Source: DATBDM01 sp036269915 (GTDB lineage Bacteria; Actinomycetota; Thermoleophilia; Solirubrobacterales; Solirubrobacteraceae). From it: a stretch of 8,692 nucleotides of DNA. The translations under genes and the position numbers were made by a program. The notes under the pieces are model-generated. The model saw only the letters and a program-made list of their open reading frames with translations, did not search any database and had not been told where the DNA came from. Each line of letters begins with the position of its first letter. Within the stretch, counting starts at the first letter, position 1. The DNA lies in assembly GCA_036269915.1 (NCBI GenBank), contig DATBDM010000301.1, positions 1 to 8,692 of the forward strand, given 5' to 3'. This document shows positions 1 through 5,615 of the stretch, piece after piece.

Positions 1-8
1 CGGCCCGC

Positions 9-36
9 TCGACCTCACCGGTGTAAGGCGTATGCT
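9..36 (+). promoter_or_regulatory. Candidate promoter, likely leaderless start at 46
   Basis: A TCGACC hexamer (9-14, four matches to TTGACA) lies 16 bp before TATGCT (31-36, four matches to TATAAT). Only 9 nt separate the -10 box from the ATG at 46, so transcription should begin on or within a few bases of the start codon. No Shine-Dalgarno sequence is visible before this ATG. The same arrangement recurs at other genes in the window. Confidence 0.5.
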
Positions 37-45
37 GGTGCCGCA

Positions 46-738
46 ATGACGGAAGGACCCGATCGCTACCAGCCGCTGCCGAGCCTGCTCGAGCTTCCGT
101 CGTTCCTGCTGCGCAAGCTGCCGCCGCGCCGGCGCCGGCTCGTCGAGGCATGCGGCGTCGTCGCCCTCGTCGCCCTCGTCGCCGGCGCCGTCTTCGCCCT
201 GCCGGGCATCCGCTCGGACCAGCGCGCGCAGCAGGCGCGCGACGACCGCCGGGCGGCCGCGCACCAGCGCGCGCTCGAGGCGCGCTACGCGCGGGAGGCG
301 CGGCCGCGGCGGGGGATGGGGCCGGCCGAGCGGCGGCTCAACGGCAGCGCGGCGCTGAAGCCGCGGCGCGCGCTCTTCGACCGCCTGCAGGCCGCGGTGC
401 TGGTCGACGCGCGGGCGCGCGCCCGGCGCGGCGAGCTGGCCGCCCACCGTTATGCGGCGACGCGATGCTTCGGCTACCCCAAGCGGCTCGGCGCGCCCGC
501 GCCGGCCGACGACCTCGCGTTCCGGGTCGCGAACGTCGAGTGCATCGCGGTCGCGCGCGACGTCGCGCCGCGTGCCGGCGTGACGATCGGCTCGCTGATC
601 GGGCAGCCCTACCGCGCGCGCGTGGATTTCACGCGCGGCCGCTTCGCCTTCTGCAAGATCGTGCAGGTGCCGGGCGAGATGTCGATCAAGCTCAAGCCGG
701 TGCTCGCGATCCCGGCTGCCTGCGGCGGAAGGCGATGA
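46..738 (+). CDS. Membrane-anchored extracytoplasmic protein of unknown function, four-cysteine C-terminal domain
   Basis: Function unknown. The 230-residue product has a short cytoplasmic N-terminus (1-32) ending in an arginine-rich stretch, one hydrophobic segment at about 33-53, an Ala/Arg/Glu-rich probably helical linker (57-90), and a C-terminal domain (about 105-226). The positive-inside rule puts that domain outside the cell. It holds Cys141, Cys166, Cys203 and Cys226, enough for two disulfides, with local motifs TRCFGYP, VECIAVA and FCKIVQVPGE. I recall similar C-terminal domains, with a conserved Asp-Ala-Arg stretch before the first Cys, in many Thermoleophilia hypothetical proteins; this is memory, not a search. 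The gene has a leaderless-type promoter and ends 3 nt before the reductase gene, so the two are probably co-transcribed. The reading frame is secure, the role is not. Confidence 0.8.
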   Translation: MTEGPDRYQPLPSLLELPSFLLRKLPPRRRRLVEACGVVALVALVAGAVFALPGIRSDQRAQQARDDRRAAAHQRALEARYAREARPRRGMGPAERRLNGSAALKPRRALFDRLQAAVLVDARARARRGELAAHRYAATRCFGYPKRLGAPAPADDLAFRVANVECIAVARDVAPRAGVTIGSLIGQPYRARVDFTRGRFAFCKIVQVPGEMSIKLKPVLAIPAACGGRR

Positions 739-741
739 ACG

Positions 742-1275
742 ATGCGGAACGTCGTGCTCTACCAGCTGCTCTCACTCGACGGCGTCGCCGAGGAGCCCAG
801 CGACTGGATGGCCAAGGCCGATGAGGCGCTGTTCGAGAACCTCGGTCGGGTGATCGGCGCCCAGGACGCCGTGCTGCTCGGGCGCGGCACCTACGACTAC
901 TGGGTCGGCTACTGGCCCAGCTCCGACAACCAGCCGTTCGCCGACTTCATCAACGGCACGCAGAAGCACGTCTTCACGTCGACCACGCCGCCGGAGACCT
1001 GGTCGGAGTCGAGCTTCGTCGACGCGCCCGCCGGGGCGTACGTCGCCGAGCTCAAGCGGCAGCCCGGCGGCGACATCGGCATCCACGGCAGCATCTCACT
1101 CGCCCGGTCGCTGCTCGAGGCGGAGCTGATCGACGAGCTGCGATTGGTGATCTCGCCCACGGTCGCCGGCCGCGGGAGGCGCCTGTTCGCCGGCGGCGAT
1201 CTCCACCGCTTCGAGCTGCTCGACCTCGGCCGGACGACGACCGGGGCGATCATCGCCGGCTACGCCAGGCGCTAG
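742..1275 (+). CDS. Dihydrofolate reductase family protein (RibD C-terminal domain)
   Basis: The 177-residue product is a stand-alone RibD_C/DHFR-fold protein, a family of NAD(P)H-dependent reductases; the substrate of these single-domain members is mostly unknown. Visible landmarks are SLDG (11-14) near the N-terminus, LLGRGTYD (45-52), the strand KHVFTS (75-80), and the C-terminal block from DIGIHGS (111-117) through DELRLVISP (131-139) to AGRGRRLF (142-149), matching the family pattern of a G-rich turn, a leucine helix, then DEL and GxG-LF. It is full length for the family. The start at 742 is supported by GGAAGG at 727-732, 9 nt upstream, inside the end of the preceding gene. The 3-nt gap implies translational coupling with that gene. 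It is unlikely to be the folate-pathway folA or the riboflavin bifunctional RibD, as it has no deaminase domain. Confidence 0.9.
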   Translation: MRNVVLYQLLSLDGVAEEPSDWMAKADEALFENLGRVIGAQDAVLLGRGTYDYWVGYWPSSDNQPFADFINGTQKHVFTSTTPPETWSESSFVDAPAGAYVAELKRQPGGDIGIHGSISLARSLLEAELIDELRLVISPTVAGRGRRLFAGGDLHRFELLDLGRTTTGAIIAGYARR

Positions 1276-1409
1276 GGCGCGGCGTCGGCCACGCTCTCCC
1301 GGGCGCCGATGTCCGGCTCGGCCCCTGGTTGCTCGAGTCGCCGACCGAGTGGATCGACTCGGGCGGCAGCGACGAGGACCCCAATCACGAAACCGGCGAA
1401 CTTCGCCAC
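1272..1409 (-). CDS. Candidate small single-pass membrane protein (45 aa), GTG start
   Basis: This short frame follows the DUF5996 gene on the same strand, 25 nt after its stop. It would start at GTG (1407-1409), with AGGA (1415-1418) 5 nt upstream as a plausible ribosome binding site, and end at TAG (1272-1274), overlapping the convergent reductase stop within CTAG. The product begins MAKFAGFVIGVLVAAAR: a lysine, then a hydrophobic stretch at about 4-16, then a charged, Pro/Glu/Asp-rich tail. That is the layout of many small actinobacterial membrane proteins. Ten of its 45 sense codons end in A or T, more than in the neighbouring genes, which weakens the case or suggests looser selection. 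A hairpin at 1332-1363 lies inside it. I do not recognise a family. It could be non-coding intergenic DNA. Confidence 0.4.
   Translation of the reverse strand: MAKFAGFVIGVLVAAARVDPLGRRLEQPGAEPDIGARESVADAAP
1332..1363. repeat. Inverted repeat, possible hairpin between convergent genes
   Basis: CGAGTCG (1334-1340) and CGACTCG (1355-1361) are perfect reverse complements with a 14-nt loop. In RNA read on the plus strand, a U-G and a C-G pair extend the stem to 9 bp. It lies 57 nt after the reductase stop and could help end its transcript, but no U-tract follows. If the small minus-strand gene is real, this sequence is coding. Confidence 0.3.
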
Positions 1410-1434
1410 CGCGATCCTGTCACCCGTCGCCTCG

Positions 1435-2322
1435 TCAGCGCAGCGGCGGCGGCTCGCCCTTCGCGCTGGCGGCCAGCGACGGGTCCCAGCCACAGACCGT
1501 GCACGCGTGTGCGAACACCGAGCGGGCGAAGCGGACCCCCGCCGCGCGGTCGCCGTCGTCCTCGAGCAGGTACTCGCCGAGCTGCTGGTCCCAGCGCGCG
1601 GCCGGCGGCTCGAGCACGGCGCCCTCGAACCCCGGCGGCGCGGGGTGGGCGTAGGCATAGAAGGCGGCGCGCCCGAACCGGGCGTCGCCGGGCCACCAGC
1701 CGACGGCGATCTCCTGCGCGTCCATCGCGTTGCGCATGATGAAGTCGTCGGAGGGCGGATCGGCGGGCTCCCCCGAGAACAGGCTCACCGACAGGTCGAG
1801 CGATCCCCACCACGCGTTGACCGGCGTCGACCGGCCCCGGTACGGGGCGCGGTACTCGGCAAGGGCGAGCGCCGCCTGGGTCGCGGCGGCGAAGTAGCGC
1901 TCGACCTGCGCCGCGTCGTAGGTGGCGTGCTCCTCGTCCTCGTCGAGCGGGACCGTCCACGGCACCTCCTGGGGCGTCGGGTCGATCGTCACCGGTCCGC
2001 CGAGCCCGGCGACGGCCCGCAGCAGCTCGCGCGTGACCGTCCCCACGGAGCGGTCGCCGACAAGCGGCAGCTGCGCCGCGCGCCCGTCGCTGTGCTCGGC
2101 GACGACATGGTGCGCGCGCAGGTCGAGCGCGACGACGATCGCCCCCGAGCCGTCGGGCGCCGGGAGCGGCGCGGTCTCCCATCCGCGCGCGGTGAGCCGC
2201 AGCGCGGTGTGCTGCAGCTGTGGCTCGTGCGGCGCGAGCACGACCGCGAGCTTGCCCAGCACCTGCGTGTGTGCGTGCACCGTGTCGCACGTCGCCTGCC
2301 AGTCCTCGTATCGCAACGGCAT
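1435..2322 (-). CDS. DUF5996 family protein
   Basis: The 295-residue product matches my memory of the DUF5996 family, which has no established function. Marks of the family are the N-terminal tryptophan and threonine block with DTVHAHTQVLGKLAV (13-27), TPVNAWWGSLDLSVSLFSG (166-184), EIAVGWWPGD (204-213), FYAYAHPAP (221-229) and a C-terminal WD (279-280). No signal peptide or membrane segment is seen, so it should be cytoplasmic. The open frame runs further upstream, to 2733, but that part antisenses the lipoprotein gene and reads as low-complexity Arg/Pro. I start at ATG 2322 because homologues begin just before the first Trp block and because a TACCGT box lies 6 nt upstream. An in-frame ATG at 2343 (seven residues earlier) is the main alternative. 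Confidence 0.85.
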   Translation of the reverse strand: MPLRYEDWQATCDTVHAHTQVLGKLAVVLAPHEPQLQHTALRLTARGWETAPLPAPDGSGAIVVALDLRAHHVVAEHSDGRAAQLPLVGDRSVGTVTRELLRAVAGLGGPVTIDPTPQEVPWTVPLDEDEEHATYDAAQVERYFAAATQAALALAEYRAPYRGRSTPVNAWWGSLDLSVSLFSGEPADPPSDDFIMRNAMDAQEIAVGWWPGDARFGRAAFYAYAHPAPPGFEGAVLEPPAARWDQQLGEYLLEDDGDRAAGVRFARSVFAHACTVCGWDPSLAASAKGEPPPLR

Positions 2323-2328
2323 GCTCGG

Positions 2329-2334
2329 ACGGTA
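2329..2334 (-). promoter_or_regulatory. Candidate -10 box for the DUF5996 gene (leaderless)
   Basis: On the minus strand TACCGT lies 6 nt before the ATG at 2322, the spacing expected when transcription starts on the start codon. I see no convincing -35 hexamer 16-19 bp further upstream. The region has no Shine-Dalgarno sequence for this start. Confidence 0.4.
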
Positions 2335-2350
2335 GCGCCGCATCGGTCCA

Positions 2351-2368
2351 CGATCCTGTGACGGATCG
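2351..2368. repeat. Perfect 6-bp inverted repeat in a divergent promoter region, operator candidate
   Basis: CGATCC (2351-2356) and GGATCG (2363-2368) are perfect reverse complements around TGTGAC. The element overlaps the -35 hexamer of the lipoprotein promoter and lies upstream of the DUF5996 -10 box, so a bound dimer could affect both genes. A repeat of this length can occur by chance. Confidence 0.3.
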
Positions 2369-2386
2369 CGACGCCGGCCGTAGATA
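2358..2386 (+). promoter_or_regulatory. Promoter of the PASTA lipoprotein gene, likely leaderless
   Basis: GTGACG (2358-2363, TGAC core of TTGACA) and TAGATA (2381-2386) are separated by 17 bp, the ideal spacer. Six nt separate the -10 box from ATG 2393, so the transcript should start at the start codon. TAGATA lacks the usual final T, but its position and the -35 match make this the best-formed promoter in the window. Confidence 0.55.
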
Positions 2387-2392
2387 GGGCAG

Positions 2393-2758
2393 ATGCGCCG
2401 ACAGATCCTCGCCATCGCGGCAATCGCCGTGCTCGCCGGGTGCAACGCCTCGGTCGCGACGGAGTCGCCGGCGGGCCAGTCACGGCCGCGCGTTCCGGAC
2501 GTCCTCGGACTCCCGCGCAGCCGCGCGGCGTGCACGCTCATCGCCGCCGGGCTGCGCTGGCGCGTCGGCGGCGAGCATGGCGCCCACAACCGGGGCGTCA
2601 TCCCCTGCGGGGTCTCGGGCGTCCGCCTCGCGCCGGACCCCATCGTGAAGCGCCAGCGGCCGCGCGCGGGCCGGCCGGTCCGTCGCGGCAGCGTTGTCGC
2701 CCTCGAGGACGACTGCACCCTGCTGCGGTTCAAGCACCCCGGCAGCGCATGCAGCTAG
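2393..2758 (+). CDS. Lipoprotein with a single PASTA domain
   Basis: The 121-residue product starts with a short lipoprotein signal: MRRQ, a hydrophobic core (5-14), and lipobox LAGC with the lipidated Cys at 17. The mature protein should sit on the outer face of the membrane. After a spacer of about 15 residues comes one PASTA-like domain: VPDVLGLPRSRAACTLIAAG (34-53) matches the VPDVxGxxxxxAxxxLxxAGL opening, and QRPRAGRPVRRGSVVAL (88-104) matches the QxPxxGxxVxxGSxVxL ending. Between them lies an insert of roughly 15-20 residues with Cys72. Cys47, Cys72, Cys108 and Cys120 could form two disulfides. PASTA domains bind peptidoglycan fragments or beta-lactams in PknB-type kinases and some PBPs; here neither enzyme domain is attached, so a wall-sensing or wall-tethering role is only an inference. 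Confidence 0.8.
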   Translation: MRRQILAIAAIAVLAGCNASVATESPAGQSRPRVPDVLGLPRSRAACTLIAAGLRWRVGGEHGAHNRGVIPCGVSGVRLAPDPIVKRQRPRAGRPVRRGSVVALEDDCTLLRFKHPGSACS

Positions 2759-2819
2759 CCCTCGGCCGCGTCGGGCGTTCATCCCAACCGGGTGACGACG
2801 GCTCATCGCCGCGCTGAGA

Positions 2820-2851
2820 GTCTCGGGCCGGTCTCGACCCCCCGAGAGGAG
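2820..2851 (+). promoter_or_regulatory. Leader hairpin overlapping the DUF1269 ribosome binding site
   Basis: TCTCGGG (2821-2827) is perfectly complementary to CCCGAGA (2841-2847) across a 13-nt loop. The right arm is the first part of the Shine-Dalgarno region GAGAGGAG (2844-2851), which ends 5 nt before ATG 2857. Folding would partly cover the ribosome site. GTCTCG also occurs twice 11 bp apart (2820-2825, 2831-2836). No TAnnnT box is visible in the 98-nt gap before the gene, so it may use an alternative sigma factor or read-through from the lipoprotein gene. Confidence 0.35.
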
Positions 2852-2856
2852 CCAGC

Positions 2857-3351
2857 ATGTCCGATGAACCCGTCTTCGTCTACGTCGCCGCCTACGACGA
2901 GGAGGACGACGCCCGCGCGGACTACGAGGTGCTCAAGGAGCTCCACGCCGCCGGCGTGGTCGGCACCTACGACGCCGCGCTGATCACCAAGGACGACGAG
3001 GGCAAGGTCCACGTCCACAAGCGCGAGAAGCCGACCCAGCACGGCGCCTGGACCGGCGTCGGCGTCGGCGCCCTGCTCGGCATCCTCTTCCCGCCGTCGA
3101 TCCTCGGCTCCGCGGTCGTGGCGGGCGCTGCCGGCGGCCTCATGGGCCACCTCTGGCACGGCATGTCGCGCGGCGACATGAAGGACCTCGGCGAGGCGCT
3201 CGACGACGGCGACGCCGCGCTGATCATCGTCGGGCGCTCGAAGCTCGAGGAGACGCTCGACCGCGAGCTCAAGCGCGCGAACCGGCGGATCGAGAAGCAG
3301 ATCAAGGCCGACTCCAAGGAGCTCGACAAGGAGCTCTCGGTCCTGCCCTGA
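2857..3351 (+). CDS. DUF1269 domain protein with glycine-zipper hydrophobic segment
   Basis: The 164-residue product fits the DUF1269 family, small bacterial membrane-associated proteins of unknown function, sometimes linked to stress. It has an N-terminal beta-alpha-beta unit (about 5-56, starting VFVYVAAYDEEDDARADYEV), a glycine-rich hydrophobic segment (about 65-98, with GVGVGALLGILFPPS and AGAAGGLMG), a second similar unit containing SRGDMKDLGEALDDGDAALI (104-123) and IVGRS, and a charged Lys/Glu-rich helix (about 129-160) that may form a coiled coil. The glycine-zipper stretch may insert in the membrane or mediate oligomerisation. The start at 2857 is fixed by AGGAG 5 nt upstream. This strong ribosome site contrasts with the leaderless neighbours. 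The gene converges on the methyltransferase gene with a 19-nt gap. Confidence 0.85.
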   Translation: MSDEPVFVYVAAYDEEDDARADYEVLKELHAAGVVGTYDAALITKDDEGKVHVHKREKPTQHGAWTGVGVGALLGILFPPSILGSAVVAGAAGGLMGHLWHGMSRGDMKDLGEALDDGDAALIIVGRSKLEETLDRELKRANRRIEKQIKADSKELDKELSVLP

Positions 3352-3370
3352 TTCAGGCGCATCCCGGCGC

Positions 3371-3862
3371 TCAGGCGAACAGGGCTTCCTGTGTGAAGCC
3401 GGGCGCGCCCTCGATCTCGAGCATGCGCCGCTTGGTGGTGATCCCGCCGCGTGCCGAGAAGCCGGTCAGCGCGCCGTCCGCGGCGAGGATGCGATGGCAC
3501 GGCACGACGATCGGGAACGGGTTCGAGCCGAGCGCCGCGCCGACGGCGCGAGCCGCGCCCGGCGCTCCGATCGCATGCGCGATCTCGCCGTAGCTCGCGG
3601 TCGTGCCCGGGCCGATCGCGCGCGTGGCGGCGAACACCGCGCGCCGGAAGGGATCGATGCCGCGCTCGTCGAGGACCACGCGGGTGAGGCCGCGCCGCTC
3701 GCCCGCGAGCAGCGCGACCATGCCCTCGATCACCGCCCGCACCGGCCGCGGCGGCTCGGGCTCCGCGCCGTGGACGCGCGGGCCGGGCAGGTGGATCCGG
3801 GTGATCCCGGTCTCGCTCCACTCGACGCCGCACGTCCCGATCGCGGTCTCGAAGGCCAGCAT
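3371..3862 (-). CDS. ogt: Methylated-DNA--protein-cysteine S-methyltransferase (O6-alkylguanine repair)
   Basis: The 163-residue product is a stand-alone Ogt/MGMT-type suicide repair protein that moves the alkyl group from O6-alkylguanine in DNA to its own cysteine. Key features are the acceptor motif PCHR (121-124, Cys122 encoded at 3497-3499), the helix-turn-helix region GTTASYGEIAHAIG (86-99), the conserved arginine in AARAVG (Arg105), the SNP turn (113-115), and the end motif LTGFSARGG...KRRMLEIEG (132-152). Position 111 is Leu where the family often has Asn. Length is normal and there is no Ada regulatory domain. The start at 3862 gives a short N-terminal domain (MLAFETAIGTCGVEW) and has a TAGCAT box 7 nt upstream, with no Shine-Dalgarno sequence. 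It lies 33 nt downstream of the permease gene on the same strand but probably has its own promoter. Confidence 0.95.
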   Translation of the reverse strand: MLAFETAIGTCGVEWSETGITRIHLPGPRVHGAEPEPPRPVRAVIEGMVALLAGERRGLTRVVLDERGIDPFRRAVFAATRAIGPGTTASYGEIAHAIGAPGAARAVGAALGSNPFPIVVPCHRILAADGALTGFSARGGITTKRRMLEIEGAPGFTQEALFA

Positions 3863-3875
3863 CCGAGCGATGCTA
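3858..3875 (-). promoter_or_regulatory. Leaderless -10 box and overlapping inverted repeat of the methyltransferase gene
   Basis: On the minus strand TAGCAT (3870-3875) stands 7 nt before the ATG at 3862; no good -35 hexamer is visible. AGCATC (3858-3863) and GATGCT (3869-3874) form a perfect 6-bp inverted repeat with a 5-nt spacer. The repeat covers most of the -10 box, the presumed transcription start and the start codon, so it could be an operator or an mRNA 5' hairpin. Confidence 0.4.
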
Positions 3876-3895
3876 GCCCCCGGGCCGGTCGGCGC

Positions 3896-5515
3896 CTACT
3901 GGTGGGCGACGCGCTCGGCGGCCGACTCCTCCAGCTCGTCGTGCAGGTGGCGCGCCACGCCGCGGTCGGGGCGCCCGATGACGAAGTAGACCGCCCCCAC
4001 CAGCGCGATCACGAAGATGACCGTGAGCGTGATCCAGTCGAGGTTGAAGTACGCGCGCCCGCTGGTCAGGCCGGTCGGCGCGACGATGTTGATGAACATC
4101 AGCCCGAGGTAGCCCGCCGCGATGATCGAGACGAGCCAGCCCCAGCGGCCGAGCCGGAAGCTGCCCTCCGGCACCCAGCCGCGCGAGCGCGCGATGATCG
4201 CCCCGATCACCGTCAGCAGGAACGACAGGTAGATGCCGCTGACGCCGAAGGAGACGAGCGAGACCAGCACGTTGGTGTTCGCGGGATAGGTGATGAACCA
4301 GATGTGGATGTCCTTGCTCGGCGAGAGGAACACCAGCAGCACGAACAGCGAGCTGACGAGGCCGCCCGCCACCAGGGCGTGGACGGGTGTCTTGAAGCGG
4401 TGGTGCACGGCGGCGATCCACTTCGACGCGGGCAGTGCTCCATCGCGCGCGTAGGAGAACGCGAGCCGGCTGCCGGCGCCCTGGATCGAGGTGCCGCAGG
4501 AGAAGAAGGCGAAGATGATCAGCAGCAGCAGGAAGTCCTGCACCCCGGTCGAGAGCTGGCCGAGGATGAACGGCACCCCGCCGCCCTTGACGGTCGCCCC
4601 GACGGCGTTGGTCTCGGGCATCGCCAGCAGCAGCGCGCCGGTGAGGATCAGCGAGGCGATGCCGCCCCAGATCAGTGCCAGCCGCATCGCGCGCGGCACC
4701 AGGCGCCCCGCGTCCTTGGTCTCCTCGGAGATGTCGCCGGCCGACTCGAAGCCGTAGAAGATGTAGACGGGCGCCAGCACCGCGATCAGCGCCGCGCCGA
4801 TCCAGCTGCCGTGGAAGTTCAGCCCGAGCGGGTTGCTCGCCGCGTGCTGGACGCCCTGGTCGGTGAACAGGAAGCCGAGCCCGTGGTGGAAGCCGTGGAT
4901 GGCCAGGATGATCGCGATGCCGAACGTCCCGAGGACCTCGACGTAGACGCCGAACTGCGCGATGCGGCCCATCACGCGCGCACCGGTGACGTTCAGGACC
5001 GTCTGTATCGCGAGGAGGATCAGGGTGATCGCGAGGATCGTCCCGTGGCTCGCCGGATCGAGGTTCCACCCGAACCAGTTGTGGGTGAGCGCGGCGACGT
5101 AGGTCACGACGCCGGTGTCGACGGCCGCGACCGTCACGAGCAGCGCGATCCCGTAGAACCACCCGACGAACCAGCCGAAGCCGGGGCCGACGGAGAACTT
5201 CGAGTACTGGTACAGCGCCCCCGCGACGGGGTAGTGGCTCGCGAGCTCGCCGAACACGAGCGCGACGAACAGCATCCCGACCACCGGGATGATCGTCAGC
5301 CAGAGGTACGCCGGCCCGCCCGTGCCCACGCCGAGCAGGAACAGCGAGTAGATGCCGACCATCGGCGACAGGTAGGTGAACGCCACCGAGAAGTTGGCGA
5401 ACAACCCGAGCACGCGGCTGAGCTGCGGCGTATAGCCGAGGCTCGCGAGCCGCGCGTCGTCATCCGTCGCCGGCGGCGCGACCGCAGCCGCGCCGTCCAT
5501 GTCAGCCGTCCCCAT
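3896..5515 (-). CDS. APC-superfamily amino acid permease (amino acid/choline transporter type)
   Basis: The 539-residue product is a polytopic inner-membrane transporter with about 12 hydrophobic segments between residues 37 and 513. Family marks are RLASLGYTPQLSRVLG (22-37) leading into the broken first helix FANFSVAFTYLSPMVGIYS (39-57), GELASHYPVAGALYQYSKF (89-107), the sixth-helix motif YGFESAGDISEETKDAGR (254-271), and QGAGSRLAFSYARDGALP (345-362). The first and third are typical of the amino acid/choline transporter branch (GABA, choline, amino acids and amines are known substrates of the branch); the substrate here cannot be read. Both ends are hydrophilic; the tail (514-539) is charged. 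ATG 5515 is preceded by GGGAG at 7 nt. It lies 100 nt downstream of GH31, with a hairpin and its own promoter between, so the two need not be one operon. Confidence 0.92.
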   Translation of the reverse strand: MGTADMDGAAAVAPPATDDDARLASLGYTPQLSRVLGLFANFSVAFTYLSPMVGIYSLFLLGVGTGGPAYLWLTIIPVVGMLFVALVFGELASHYPVAGALYQYSKFSVGPGFGWFVGWFYGIALLVTVAAVDTGVVTYVAALTHNWFGWNLDPASHGTILAITLILLAIQTVLNVTGARVMGRIAQFGVYVEVLGTFGIAIILAIHGFHHGLGFLFTDQGVQHAASNPLGLNFHGSWIGAALIAVLAPVYIFYGFESAGDISEETKDAGRLVPRAMRLALIWGGIASLILTGALLLAMPETNAVGATVKGGGVPFILGQLSTGVQDFLLLLIIFAFFSCGTSIQGAGSRLAFSYARDGALPASKWIAAVHHRFKTPVHALVAGGLVSSLFVLLVFLSPSKDIHIWFITYPANTNVLVSLVSFGVSGIYLSFLLTVIGAIIARSRGWVPEGSFRLGRWGWLVSIIAAGYLGLMFINIVAPTGLTSGRAYFNLDWITLTVIFVIALVGAVYFVIGRPDRGVARHLHDELEESAAERVAHQ

Positions 5516-5545
5516 TTTGCAGCTCCCTTTCCTCCGGTCGCGCCG

Positions 5546-5565
5546 ATCCTAATCTGGCGCGCCAG
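5546..5565 (-). promoter_or_regulatory. Permease promoter with a perfect palindrome in the spacer
   Basis: On the minus strand TAGGAT (5546-5551) is a likely -10 box, putting the transcript start near 5539 with a leader of about 24 nt carrying GGAGG and GGGAG. Two bases upstream lies the perfect 12-bp palindrome CTGGCGCGCCAG (5554-5565), filling the spot between -10 and -35, a classic repressor site. The -35 hexamer itself is weak. Confidence 0.45.
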
Positions 5566-5576
5566 GGACGAACGGG

Positions 5577-5595
5577 CGCAGGCTGGCAGCCTGCG
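5577..5595 (-). terminator. GC-rich hairpin downstream of GH31
   Basis: CGCAGGCT (5577-5584) and AGCCTGCG (5588-5595) are perfect 8-bp reverse complements around a 3-nt loop. On the minus strand the stem begins 20 nt after the GH31 stop. It is the strongest hairpin in the window. No U-rich run follows, so it may act as a Rho-independent terminator of the U-less actinobacterial kind, as an attenuator, or as a 3' end stabiliser. Confidence 0.5.
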
Positions 5596-5615
5596 ACAGC
5601 CGTTTCGGCCAATGC

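Noticed and set aside
1309..2361. A 350-codon plus-strand open frame antisense to DUF5996
   Set aside because: Low-complexity Arg/Gly/Pro reading; the minus strand carries the family motifs.
2323..2733. N-terminal extension of the DUF5996 frame to 2733
   Set aside because: It would antisense the lipoprotein gene, adds about 137 residues of unstructured Arg/Pro sequence, and ignores the promoter box just before 2322.
3345..3385. Possible bidirectional terminator between DUF1269 and the methyltransferase (GCCCTG ... CAGGGC, with CCTGATTCAGG inside)
   Set aside because: The outer arms are 29 nt apart and the inner stem allows only four base pairs with a 3-nt loop; too weak to annotate.
5558..5563. 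The GC-rich core of the 12-bp palindrome as a mere chance restriction site (it contains GGCGCGCC)
   Set aside because: GC-rich palindromes do arise by chance, but perfect 12-bp symmetry placed directly next to a -10 box justified keeping it as an operator candidate.
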